Source: Thuidium tamariscinum (lineage: Eukaryota > Streptophyta > Bryopsida > Hypnales > Thuidiaceae). Taken from it: DNA of 64,000 nt. A program made the position numbers and the translations under genes. This document shows, piece by piece, positions 34,901-47,110 of the stretch (the stretch's first letter is position 1; the number at the start of each line of letters is the position of its first letter). The stretch lies in NCBI GenBank assembly GCA_947034885.2, contig OX344753.2, forward strand, positions 24,754,347 through 24,818,346, given 5' to 3'. The notes beneath the pieces are model-generated. The model made no database searches, had not been told where the DNA came from, and saw nothing but the letters and a program-made list of their open reading frames with translations.

Positions 34901-37560
34901 ATTGAAAAAATTGAAAAAATTACAAAACATATGAAACTTTTGTGTGCACCTTCATTCCAAATTTCAAATTGATAGGAAAAACGATGCAAAAGTTATAAGC
35001 AAAAAACTACCTATTGGAGGTCAAGGGGACAAAATATGACAAGTGTTTCTTGCAATCACCCTAGTAGACTAAGCTATTTGTAAGTTATGAAAAAATTCCT
35101 AGAACAAGGTAAATTACATTGGTATGGTCAATTTTATCATACCTATCTCTTATAGGTCTTCAACTTTTTTAAATACTAAAATTGCAAATCAACATAAAAG
35201 AATGAAGGTCTATTTTTCATCAAAAATTGCTCACAATCATCAAAGATGGAACAAACTTATCTCAAGTGAATGGTTAACCTTGTGGAACATTTTGTGTCAA
35301 GAAAATGTGAAAATTGAATTCAAAAACAAATACCATATGTTATTTTCTGAAAAAGATGCTATAATTGTTTACAAAATAAGATGCTCAATAATTTCTACAT
35401 CACAAATTCAAATCAAATGAACTAAAGCTTTATATATAAACAAATCTACCATCTATAAGAAACAAATTAATTTCATTTTTTCAAGTTTCTGTAAACTTTT
35501 TTCCTATTCACAAGTCCAATTTTGGACTTGTTGTAGTATAACTTTTGCTCCTAGGCACTATTTGAAAAAAAAAATTATATTACTAGAAAGCTAATTATTT
35601 TTTATTGTTTTGTAAGAAAGTTTCAAAAAGTATTACCAAAAATTGAGCTCATAGGAACCTATTCAAAATCTATTTTGTCCCTCAATGAGACAATGATCTT
35701 TAGAGATTAATGATATTGTACATTTTTCAAACTTCTGTCTATAGAAGAATGTGATTCTTAGACAATTATAAATGTTTTAGATATATATATATATTTTGAT
35801 TCAAATTCAAAATGCTTGTATGAATTGTGTACTAGTGAAATGTCATCAATTTAGTATGAACAATTTAAGATTAAATCTGAGTAAAACACTTTATTACACC
35901 TCTACATCATCCTCCATTTGTGATACCGTATACCTAATGAACTAGTAAGAAAAATTATAAACAAGGATATGTTCACACATTTTCTAAACCTAACATTTTT
36001 TAACAACATTGATAAAAAAAGAACTATAAAAGAAAGTCAAAGAGTGGAATATGAGTAAATTGACACTAATAGCCCTTCAAAATGTATAGTAGGAAGCCCA
36101 TTGTGGAATATTTGCTCATTGCACATAAATAAATGTATAGGATTCACAAATTTCTTTTGCAAAAGAATGACAAATCAAGGTTCATTTTACATATATCTCA
36201 ATCAACTCATTATTGAAAAAAAAAATAATACATTATAAACATTCAAAGAAAAGACATATAGCTTTCTTTGTAGTCCCTACGGGTAACTATTCTTGTCATT
36301 TTGGATTCTCATGTAGCTCTTTTACTTTCCTACATGGTTCAAATACAAATCCTGAAGCACCTCTTTGTATAGTGAAAGAAAGAATGAACCCTTTTGCTAT
36401 GTATAGAAGACACATGAATGAGTTCATCGGATTTATTAAACGGTGACTTTCCAACTCAATTCCAACTTTTTCATTCCTAATTCCAAAACTTTGAGTTGCA
36501 ATTGAACACTCAATGCAATAAAAACTTTGGAGTACATGACTACAAACTGAATTGGATCCAACAATAGAGCTTGGAATTGGGTTGTAGTCCATAATGGGTC
36601 TGCTTACCTTATGTGGAGTGTATTAGTATAAAATATAAAAGATCCAAATACAATAAATTTGAGGTAGTGAATACTCATGTGGGTGCTGCAGATAGCAAAT
36701 ACCGACTTCTTATCAGTGAATATTTTAGAGTTTTACCTCGATCAAGCGAAAGGTTGCCAAATGATTGCTAGAGGCGCCTTCCTAGCAACTACAACCAAAA
36801 ATTCCACCCACCTTTTTGGCTATAGGACTCTTTTGTCGTTGGTGACTTTAGCAACTCCTTTTTGACACTGTAATTTTTTTGGTGAGTCTCTATGCTTGTT
36901 AGATGCTCATGTGGCGAGTTCTCTGTATTCATTAGATGCTTCTGTAGCAAATCATGAAAAATAACATTGCTTAGGGGATTCAAACCCGCCGTGAAGGCCT
37001 TGCTGAAGTGCAATGAGCAATCCCCCCCACCCCCAACCAAGTTAGTAAGTTGATAAAACTTGGAATTGCAAACTTGCCATCATAATGGAAATGGAGCTTA
37101 CATTTCCATTCCTCTGCGAGATTTCTCCTCCTACCACAAGATGATTGCCTTGTTCACAGGGAATGTTTGCAATGTAAAGAAATCATGTGAAAAGAGCTTG
37201 ACACAAGTGTCAACATGTCCACCACTTAAGTAATTTCAAAGATTAGACTTTATGAAGCTTAGTGTGGAGAAAGTGTGCAGTGCAACATCGAGAAATTAAA
37301 AGAGGCAAAAATCAGAAGAAAACAACACATTGCAAAATTCAGAAGTAGACAACATTTACATCAAAAATTCTTTTGTCAGAAAGCAAATTCAAAAATAATG
37401 CCTTCGTCAGCTAAACCTTTGCAATGCAGACGTTGAATTCTAATTCTATGAAGGCGCTAGGCTTGCAAATTTCATCCAACGCAAGTAAACAAGAGAACCC
37501 TAATCTAATTTGAGAAAACACACAACTTCAGAATTAATGAACACTAACTATGATTGTGGG
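31967..37560. other. AT-rich intergenic with old repeats
   Basis: No gene recognised. 35335-35715 closely resembles 44890-45250 (TATAACTTTTGCTCC, AGAAAGTTTCAAAAAGT and the following text), marking an old dispersed repeat. A less AT-rich patch at 34375-34520 contains repeated AGTACTA / GTACTAC text. An (AT)n run lies near 35781-35792. Short open frames at 36213-36592 on both strands have no motif. Confidence 0.55.
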
Positions 37561-38759
37561 CAAGGTTGCTAAAGTATGAGCATTGAGCATTGAGCGGGAA
37601 GATTTGAGCATTAAGAATTTAAAAAAAATTTAAGAATGAACGTTTAAAAATTAAATTTATAAAAAATAAATCTTTAGATGTAAATGCCTTATTTCATTCA
37701 TTACTTTAGATGTATGAAAATGATACAAGATGAATGTATTTGAAAAATATAGATGAAAAAATTAAGAACTATGGATGTAGATTATTCTTTGGGCTGTAAA
37801 GAGCCTTTATTGAAAGAACTTTTTGGCATCAACAAAAGGCTCCTTGGATCCAAAGACTCTTCCTTGGGTTTAAAAGAGTCTTCATTGCAAGAATTTTTGG
37901 ACACCAATAAAGGCTCCTCGGATCCAAAGAGCCTTCTTTGGATTCCGAGGAGCCTTCATTGCAAGAAGTTTTGGGTACCAAAAAAGGCTCCTTGATCCGA
38001 GGAGCCTTCCTTGGGTTCCGAGGAGGCTTGTAGGGAAACAATACTAAAAAGCAATGATGGTTTTAAGGCCTCTTCAATTCAAGAATGCTCTTAATGAGCT
38101 TTTTGGCACAAATGAAGAGCTCATTGATTTGAAGTACCCTTATTTTAGTTCCAAAGTGGTTTCAATGAAAGACCTTTTTGCACCAAAAAATGCTCCTTGG
38201 ATTCAAGAACTTTTTTATGAATTCAAAAAGCCTTATTAAAAAAAGCCTTTTGGCACTAAAAGAAACCTCCTCAAATCCGAGAAGCATTCTTTAGGTTCTA
38301 AAAAGCCTATATTAGGAGGGCTCTTTGAAATGAGAAGCCTTTTTGGGATTCCAAAGAGACTTTTAGGGAGACAATATTAAAGAGCACGGATGGTTCAAAG
38401 CCTCTTTGGTTTCAAAGAAGTTTATAATGAGTTGCAAAAATTTTAACAATTTCAAAATTGAATAATGAATGATGGATGGATGACATGGATGAAGTTCATT
38501 CACACATGAATGAATGGGTGTTCAATCATGCAACCTTTCATTATAATATCAACTGTTTTATATAATTTTTTTGTAGATATTTTTAAAATTTTAAAATTAA
38601 ATTTTTTTTGACTTTATTATTTTTGGATTTGATAATACTATTTATTGCTCTAACATGTCTATTTTTAGAAAACATTCTTGCAATGAGCATTCAAGTTTCA
38701 TTGCTCATTGCTCGTTGCTCAACGCTCACTGCTCCCCGCTCATACTCTAGCATCATTGC
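37561..38759. mobile_element. 1.2-kb inverted-repeat element with GAGCATTGAGC subterminal repeats
   Basis: The left end CAAGGTTGCTAAAGTATGAG and the right end CTCATACTCTAGCATCATTG are inverted copies. Inside each end lie repeated motifs (GAGCATTGAGCATTGAGC on the left; GCTCATTGCTCGTTGCTC on the right). No clear target duplication remains. No transposase frame is visible. The 230-bp element at 52382-52611 has closely similar termini. Confidence 0.7.
37795..38430. repeat. Decayed minisatellite, ~75-bp unit
   Basis: Unit text is GAGCCTTCATTGCAAGAA..TTTTTGG.ACC.A.AAAGGCTCCT.GGATCC.A, with three good units between about 37800 and 38025 and more diverged ones to about 38430. The open frames across it (80 codons plus, 70 minus) come from the repeat and are not recognised proteins. 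It lies wholly inside the 1.2-kb element. Confidence 0.75.
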
Positions 38760-41547
38760 ACTCAATCCAAGCAACCTCCTACAAAACTGCACAAGGAGAC
38801 GAAATCACAGAACCTGATCAACAGTTCAACACATACAAGTGAAGTTAGTGAACGCAGTGGCCCACCAGTGTTTCCACCACTCGAGCTTCAAACAAATGTT
38901 TAGGAAACATAGGGCCTAGGAGTTAATATAAACTGGCGAGGGAGGGAGAAAGGTGAAGCGTGCAAGCGAAAAAGGAGCAACGCGCCGAAACGGCGACATG
39001 ACATGGGCCTAGGTGGCTGAAGTGGCCCCCCCCAGCCACTTGGATTGTCTCCGTCAGGCGACAACTCAAGGTTAGGGTTAAAAATTTTCATATAGTAAAT
39101 TCGTCAATTCCAAAATTGAGGTAGTTTTTGACGAGTTTTTGCCATCAAAAAAACCATTGTTTCCTATCTTACATGAAAACATGAGCAACATAATCAACAC
39201 TGATCCCGGATCCTGGATCCCTACTCTTTAGTAAAATCTCTAAACCTAATTGCACCTTGCAAAAAGCCTCCCCTACTCTCCACAATCTAGATGGGACACA
39301 GAAATACACACCTCATATATTGTGGTAGACCAGCCCATTTCCATTTGCAATCAAATTCCACCAATTAGAATAGCCTATTTCCATTATTCTAGCTTTGGTC
39401 GAGTTTCCATTTAAAATCCCCAATTTCCTTCATTCTATGATAAAATCAGGGATTTATGATAAATGGGTACCATGTCACACCTTTAATAGAGAATATCTAA
39501 TCTTGATTAGGTGGTTATAAGATGTTTATGAGTTGTTTGTGACCCTAGTCTAGAGGTGGTTTTGAAATTTAGGACTAACCACTTCAAAAATTCACAGAAA
39601 TTACAATTTAGATCAAAAAATTGTATTTTTACTTGGATTTGATTCATGAAACATGTGCGCACTTTTGAAAAATATATGGGCCTCTTGGAATTGGTTCCAA
39701 CGTAGGCAAGACGCTAAATCCTCCATTCAAAGGTGGACCCAATTGACAAGACAAGTGGGATGGACCTCGGGCGCACGCTTTGATCCTACACCCTAGCCAA
39801 CCCACCTTAGAAGGAGCCTAATCCAGTAGCCAATGCCTACTTCCATTGTCGCTCAATGGAGCAATACTGTAATTGAGACGGACCACATCCATAATCTATT
39901 GGTGAACTTAGGGTTTGAATTGCATTGCTAGTAGATCTTTTTGCATTTTCATTGGTGCTTGTGTATTGTGAAGTTCTTGCTTAGGCTCATAGGGTGTGAT
40001 ACCCTCATTTGGCACTCAAGGGTTAAGATTTTTTTGAGTGATTTGGGATTTTGAGCAAGCGCACTCTTAGGCTACATTGCGCACAACAAAGACTTGTTTT
40101 TTTTGAGGAATTTGAGATTTTGGGTAGGCATACTCTAGTTAAAATTGTATGCTTGTGTAATATGTGTCTTTTACAATAATGATTTTGGGTTTAAGGTGAG
40201 GAGGTTTAAGGCTTTAAGGTTCACTCACCACAACATTAAAAAGTACTCTAGTAGACACTTCCTCTATTCTCCTACTTGCGACTCCTTCCACCATCACTGC
40301 AACATCACCGACCATGTTGTAAATGTGTAGCATCCACCATGCAATGATGGAGCATGGACAATTTGATAACAAGGTAGTCGTCATCTGATTGTTTCCACCA
40401 CAAGCTTGTAGGAGATTTTCTATAGTCAACATAGAATTGATGAACTTGTCCAAAGAACCTGAAAAATATTGTAGCTTATTGGATTGGAAGAGAATTAACA
40501 TTTTTATAGAAGAAACATACTCAGTCACGTATATGAATTTTTTTACCCATTCTTGATAGTTTTGTACAAGATTTTCACATCAAAATTCCATTTAGAAGCT
40601 TCTTTATATGGTTACATATTGATATAGCTTCTTCTAGGTTGTTAATTCCATAAGAATTTTGCTCTTGAACAAGATTACTTGTAAACATTACTTCTGAATG
40701 AAGTGATGCCTAATGCCCTTTATGTTTGAGGCTTGGTCGTATGAAGAAGAAAAATCAACAAATTGCAAAAGTTATAAGACTAAATAAGGTTGTTTCTTGT
40801 AACAAATCACTATTTGTAATAATATTTGCAATCTAACAATAAGGATAGGGGTCAATTGAAGAACCATAGCTAGAAACTGAGGCAATAATCTCAACAACAT
40901 TTTGAATACCATCGAGAACACTTTACTACACAAATTAACATCAAGTTGTTAAAAAAAAAAAGACAAAGTTAAGCTTGAAAGATCAACTTCACAACTAGGC
41001 ATAGTCTCATCAACTAAGTTCATGTTCTTCAACAAGTTCGCTCTTCTTTCAAGACACTTGTATTCATTCCCTTTTAGTTAATACAAAAAACATTGTGTGA
41101 TGTTAATCTCAAATGACATTGCAAATGAAGATCTCAAAGAGCTATAGACCAAGCCACAATCAAGTAAGAGCTTGAAAGGAGCTAAAAAAGAAATGGAAAT
41201 TGTGGAAGCATGCTACATATGAAAGTCATCTTGAAGAAGGATGATTGCGAAAAGGAGGCAAAGAAAATCAAAGGGTGGAACACTACTGTCAATGAAATTA
41301 GACCTAGAGCAACATGGAAATTGGGTGGGAGCTATTCTTGAATCTCTTAACTCATCATATGCATGCAAAGTTTCATACAATGTGACAAAAAGTGGCGTAC
41401 CACCCAGGTCAATTAATTAGCCCCCCCTCCTCTCTCAAAAAATTTACAAGCCATTGATAAAAAAAAAAGAGATTATCTTTGTAATCACCATTGATTTCTC
41501 AAAAATTCCCAAGCCATTGATCGGGTAAGATTTAATCTGAACTGTTT
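38760..41547. other. Intergenic, no gene seen
   Basis: 38.9-39.07 kb is briefly GC-richer; the rest is AT-rich. A 104-codon minus frame at 40214-40528 has no recognisable motif. Confidence 0.5.
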
Positions 41548-41640
41548 AGATATGGATATGGATATGGATACTCTACATACACTATATGGATTATATGGAT
41601 ATTGTCTAGATACGAATACGAATACAAATACAAATACATG
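41548..41640. repeat. Hexanucleotide-like simple repeats
   Basis: Runs of ATGGAT / ATATGG followed by ACGAAT / ACAAAT units, interrupted in the middle. Confidence 0.7.
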
Positions 41641-41870
41641 ATCACTTGTCCCATAATGTTTGTCAATTAGTTGGTTTCAAAAAATTACAAGAGGGGAGGG
41701 GGGGAGGGAAATGAAGACTTAAAGGTTCGAAATTTTAAATTTTTTTTGGATTCACAGTGATTGTGCACCCAAGAAAAATTTAAATTTTTAAATTTTAAAT
41801 TATTTGTCTTCTAAAAACATGCCAAGTGTACTAAACCCAAACTAAAATTTTAAATTTTTTAGAATTATTA

Positions 41871-41926
41871 GTTATTGCTACTTTTGGATACATTGTTTAC
41901 ACAATGTACCCAAAAGTGGCAGTAAC
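41871..41926. repeat. 56-nt hairpin with 26-bp stem
   Basis: The left arm GTTATTGCTACTTTTGGATA continuing to CATTGT pairs with ACAATGTACCCAAAAGTGGC continuing to AGTAAC. 23 of 26 positions match around a TTAC loop. CCAAAAGTGGC resembles the MITE ends at 15.15 and 52.87 kb, so this may be a collapsed relative. Confidence 0.6.
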
Positions 41927-42279
41927 TACCAACTGTCATCCAACAATCATGTATAATTTGATTGCAATACATCAAATAAAATAATAAGTAAGCATCAAAT
42001 TGCTAGTGCACTCTTCATCATGTAGACAACAACATTTTATAGTGTGAAACAACTATAAAAATGAATTACAATTTTATAAGGTTGCAACAATCTTAGAGTG
42101 CTCAAAGAATACCTACACGTCCAAATTGAGGTCAATTAGTGGACAATGCTAGATTTGGAATGCAAAATTTAAATAGGTGACACTTAATTATTAAAAAATG
42201 CATTAAAAATTGCACAATGAGTTTAATATACTGTAGATAAATTCCATTATGAATTAGATTAATTTGTATCACTTGTTCA

Positions 42280-42421
42280 CACTACTAGAAAATGGGAATA
42301 TTAATGATTTCTTCATAATGACTACACCAACAACAATAACTGCAAAGCAATCATTCTATAGTCATTGTTGTTGATGCAATCACTGTCGATAAGTCATTTA
42401 TACCCCCATTTTCTAGTAATG
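42280..42421. mobile_element. CACTA-type MITE, 142 bp, TCA target duplication
   Basis: Begins CACTACTAGAAAATGGG and ends CCCATTTTCTAGTAATG. TCA lies directly outside both ends (42277-42279 and 42422-42424). Terminal CACTA and a 3-bp target duplication define the CACTA superfamily. The element is far too short to code for a transposase. Confidence 0.88.
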
Positions 42422-42424
42422 TCA

Positions 42425-43403
42425 AGAGAAAATTTCTCACAAGCTTACCTTTGTTATTACTTGTAGTCAAGAAGTCCTAAGCACCACCAAAAATGCACAA
42501 AGAACCATTGGCAACATAGCTCAAATCCTATTGTAAGCTCATCCACAAATGGACGTGGTTTGTCTTTATTGTAGTGCATCTTTGTCAAGCTACAATGGGA
42601 GGAGGCATTGGCTCCTAGGTTGAGCTCCATCAATGGTGAGTCAGCCAAGCTACAAAGTCAAAGCGTGGCCCATAGTCTAGCCCATTTGCTATATTAGATG
42701 GGCCCACCTTTGAATGGAGGATTTGGTAGGCGATTGCAAGAAACATTTGTCCTATTTTGTGTTACATGTTGTATGTGGAAGTTGTTTTATGTCAGAAGTA
42801 TTGTAAAAATGATTGATGTGAAATTTATAATGAAGCTTCTTCAAGCATCAAAGATTTTATTTGAATTTTTGCAAATTTTTCAAAAATAATAAAGTAGGAG
42901 GATTGAATTTTGAACATATATCACAAATGTGATTTTGGTGGTTTTTATTATTATTGAGTACCTTTTCTGAAGAATAACATTGTGAAATTTGGTAGGATGA
43001 GCCTTCTAATATAAATACACTTTCCTAGGAGAAGAATTCCTATAATCATTTTCCAAGTGTGTTTTATATTGGCTTAAAGTGTGCATTATTAAAGTTGAAT
43101 TTAATTATGTTGAATTAAAATTGTTTTTTCAGATCTAGCTTTGATATTCTATCTTTGCCCTTAGTGGGCAGCAATAGCCGTTTTTCAAATGAATTTTCTA
43201 ATTTAATTAAATAGAAATGTGAAAGTCTCATTTTCTAGCATAAATTGTAGCATATGGCTCAAAATAGTATTTCAGGGTACACAAAAAAATTCAATAGTAC
43301 TACTGGGAACCCATAGTACCTTTAATTTGTTCATGAAAACTTTTTTTATGGAAAATTTAGTATTACCATTTGTCCTTGCCATTCATTGAAAATTACAGGT
43401 TGT
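42425..43403. other. AT-rich intergenic
   Basis: No gene. Short frames at 42457-42648 (minus) and 42698-42889 (plus) have no recognisable motif. Confidence 0.5.
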
Positions 43404-43620
43404 TTAACCCCTAAAGGCCCAAGGCCATTATTCTATCAAAAACCACTCAAAATTGTCATTTTTGTTGCGTTCATCCAAAAGAAAAAAAAAAGTGTTTTTA
43501 TAAAATTTAACCATAAGATCTTGCTTTATTTGTCTGAAATTATGTGATAAAAATTTCATGAAGTTTGACCATATCTAGATTGGAAGATATGAGCATTCAA
43601 AGTTGGACAACAGAGCTCTT
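43404..43620. mobile_element. Truncated TTAACCCCTAAAG element
   Basis: It begins TTAACCCCTAAAGGCCCAAG and runs directly into the next element. Its interior (AAAAACCACTC, AAGATATGAGCATTCAAA) matches 46806-47010. The right end is missing. Confidence 0.6.
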
Positions 43621-44552
43621 TTAACCCCTAAAGCCCTGAACAACGTTTTTTGAGATTATAAATTTTTTGGGTAGCTCACTACAGAAAGATTTTTTATTTT
43701 TTTTCTTTGAAATTTTGAAGCAATGTGTGCCCAAGGAGTAGCTTTAAGGCCTGATAATTTTCATAACTTTTGACTTCATGGTTAAAAAGTTATGGTAGGA
43801 TATGTTGTTTTCTTTAGTCGGCGGGCAGCCCGGGTAGCTGAAAAAACTTTTTAAAAAAAAAGTGAAGTTTTAAAATGATTCTTTAGGTTTATACAGATAT
43901 GGAAAGCTTTGAATCAATCCATTCCGATCAATGAGTCAAAAGTTATGAAGATTTTGAGTTTGGGGTAGTTTACAGCCAGTTATAGAATCTCTACAGTACA
44001 ATTTTTTTTTGAAATTCTTCATTTAATTCAATTTTTCATATTTTTGAAAAAAATAAAAACAAGAGGTGTAGATTGATTATTACAACATTTTAATCATTGG
44101 GATTGAAAATTTTCAATTCCATGAAGAAAATGTTCATAATTTAGTATTTTGGCTCATTTTTTACTTCTTTCTACGTACTTATTTTTTCCTATATGTTGTA
44201 CAATTCCAAATGGTTTGAAATTTTTTGAGAATGTAGCCAACTTGCATTGAAGTATGAATTCAAAGAGTAACCACCATTTTGAATTTTTTTCCACACAAAT
44301 GTGACCTTGTGGAGTGCAGCTGCCTGGGTTTTTGCAAGGATAAAAAAACAATTTTTGTCAATTCAAATGCTTATATCTTGCAATCTACAAGGTGGAAATT
44401 TCTGAAATTTTTTTCACATGTTTACAAACCACCTTACTACAAGATCCTATGGTTACATAAGTCAAAAATGTGTTTTAAAAAAAATTGCACTTGTATTAGA
44501 AATGGCAGCTTTGGAGCATTTTTAAACATAGTCAAAAACCTTTAGGGGTTAA
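43621..44552. mobile_element. TTAACCCCTAAAG element, full length
   Basis: 932 bp from TTAACCCCTAAAGCCC to CCTTTAGGGGTTAA, giving inverted ends of about 14 bp. Interior blocks shared with 45460-46283 include GTAGCTTTAAGGCC, AACTTTTGACT.CATGGT and GTGCAGCTGCCTGG. There is no transposase frame. Confidence 0.75.
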
Positions 44553-45459
44553 ACATTATCTTGCAATTTCAGATGACTTTGATTGCCATTTGTTGAAGTT
44601 TTTTGCACTATAGACTTCGAATTAAAAAATTTATGTTTAATAATTGATTCAAAAGTCTAGGGAAAAAATTTCAGAAATAAATGCTTGATTTTCATTCTTT
44701 AAAAAATCATTAAATAGAGGTAGGTCTAAGATTGAAAGAAAAATTAAATTGTTAATAGCTCTAAGATGGAATTGAAACATAATAATTCCAATTTTGAGAT
44801 TTTTCTAGAAAGAAAACTTAACCTTTTCAAACCATTTTTTTTGAAAAAATGTAAAAATTACATTCAGAAATGAATCCTACAAGTTTGTTTTTTCAAGAAG
44901 GTGTTCAAACTACCGAAAAAATAAGATTGTTCATAACTTTCACATAACAAATTCAAATGGAATGAATGAAATCTTCACACATAGACAAAAATATAATCTA
45001 TAAGAAAAATAATTTAATTTAATTTCAATTTTTTGTGGATTTATTTTTCTACCTACCAAGTTAAAATTTGGGCTTTTTGTCGTATAACTTTTGCTCCCAG
45101 GCACCAATTGGAATAAAAATTATATTTCCATGAAGCTAATCAATTTTCCTATCTTATGAGAAAGTTTCAAAAAGTTTCACTAAAAATTGAGGTCATTGGA
45201 ACCTACTCGAACTCCAAATTGTCTCTTGAGGGGACAATAGGCTTTTAGGGGTTAAATAGTAGATTAAAAATCCAATCAACTCTCTAGATGTCATATTCTA
45301 TGCTCTAAATAGTACTAAAGGTGGCTCATAGTACAAAAAGTACAAAATTACTAAAAATAAAAATGTAACAAATAGTACAAGTGTTTCTTGTAATCACCCT
45401 CGTGTCCTACCCAATATATAGCCAAATTGCAAATGAGGGTGGTAATAGGCATGTCTACC
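44553..45459. repeat. Repeat related to 35.3-35.7 kb, with an element right end
   Basis: 44890-45250 matches 35335-35715 and ends CTTTTAGGGGTTAA (45243-45256), a right terminus like that of the neighbouring elements. The matching left end is not clear. Confidence 0.5.
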
Positions 45460-46283
45460 TTAACCTCTAAAGGACCAAATTGTGTTTTTTTGGCAACATA
45501 GCAATTACAGGCAACTCACTACGAATGGAGTTTTTGTTTTTATTTTTTGAAATTTTTACAGAACATGTGTCCAAAAAGTAGCTTTAAGGCCCAACAATTT
45601 TCATAACTTTTGACTACATGGTGAAAAAGTTATTGAATGATATGTAGTTTATCTACTTGAAAAGCTTTAAATCATTCCATCTTGATTGATGAGATGAAAG
45701 TTCTAGGAGTTTTAGTTTGTGGGTAGTTATGGAATCTCTACTCATTTATTTTACTCAATTTTTAATATTTTTGAATAAAACTAAAAACATTGGGTGTATA
45801 TTTTTTGTTACAATATTACAACCATTGGTATTGGCATTTTTCAATCCCTTAAAAAAATAATTAACAATTTAGTATTTTGAATCATTTTCTATTTACTTAT
45901 TTTTTCCTACATCTTGTACAATTCCAAATTATTTGAAAGTTTTCAAGCATGTAGCCAACTTGAATTCAAGAATGAATCCAAAGAGTTAAAAATATTTTGG
46001 ACATTTTTTCATATAAATGTGAGCTACTAAAGTGCAGCTGCCTGGATTTTCGTATGGTCAAAAAATAATTCTTTGACAATTCAAATACTAATATCTTGCA
46101 ATCTACACAATAGAAATTTCTGAAATTTTTTTCCACACCTTCTCAAACTAGCTAGAGTAATACAAGATCCTTTGATTACAAATGTTCAAAGATGTTTTTT
46201 TTCTAAAATTTTGTACTTGCTTTAGAAATGGTAGTTTTGGAGCATTTTTAGTTAAAACATAGTCAAAAATCTCTAGGGGTTAA
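45460..46283. mobile_element. TTAACCCCTAAAG element, second full copy
   Basis: 824 bp from TTAACCTCTAAAGGACC to CTCTAGGGGTTAA, collinear with 43621-44552 but shorter and diverged. It is AT-rich and non-coding. Confidence 0.75.
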
Positions 46284-46805
46284 TTGTACAACCTTTTGCA
46301 TTGATTTTAAAGATACTCTAGCGGTTGACATTCAAAAGCACCATTAATGAAGGCATGTGTAGAATACCAATTGGGTGCCTTGTTATGGCCTCATTTGTAG
46401 ATGTCTTCTACACTATTTGTACTTGTCCTTACAAATACTTTCTTACAAGAAGACCCTCATATAAAAAAATGGAGGTGATCCATGAGTTGGGCATAGATAG
46501 AGGATTTGACAACATCTAAGCTTATAGCTAGCTCACATCCAAAGATTGCATTAGACACTAAGGCAATCTTATTTTTTTAAACTGAAGATGGACAAAGGAC
46601 TAAGTGAGTAGCATAGTAGATGTGCCATCTACAACTACAATTGATAGGGTATCATAGACAACGAAGTCCTATGCGTTTAGACTAAGTGAATTGGGGTCTT
46701 CAAAACCATTAGATGTAGAAGAAGACACAATATAATGCACAAGAGGTAAATTTGAAGAAATTTGGGTTTCTTCTTTTGGGTTCTATGAAACAAACTAACC
46801 AAGTG

Positions 46806-47110
46806 GATTAATTTCACCTCTAAAGGACCAAGGCCACTTTTTGTCAAAAACCACTCCTAAATGTCATTTCTACTAAATTCATCTACAAAATTTCCAAAAA
46901 TCTTTTTTTTAGAATCTAATTGTTGGATCTTAAACTTTGCTTGTCTAAGATAATGTGGAAATAATTTCATAAAGTTTGATTGTATAGATTATAAGATATG
47001 ACCATTCAAAATTCAAATTTTTTTTTTTGAACACTACCCTACATTTCTAGCTTTGACCACTTGTATAGGAAAAAAACTTGCTCTTGATACAAAGTTGAGG
47101 TTTGATTTTT
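46806..47110. mobile_element. Partial TTAACCCCTAAAG element
   Basis: It begins TCACCTCTAAAGGACCAAGG and follows 43404-43620 closely through AAGATATGACCATTCAAAA. The right end was not identified. Confidence 0.5.

Noticed and set aside
36970-36985. GGATTCAAACCC resembling a tRNA T-arm
   Set aside because: No matching acceptor stem, anticodon arm or D-arm upstream.
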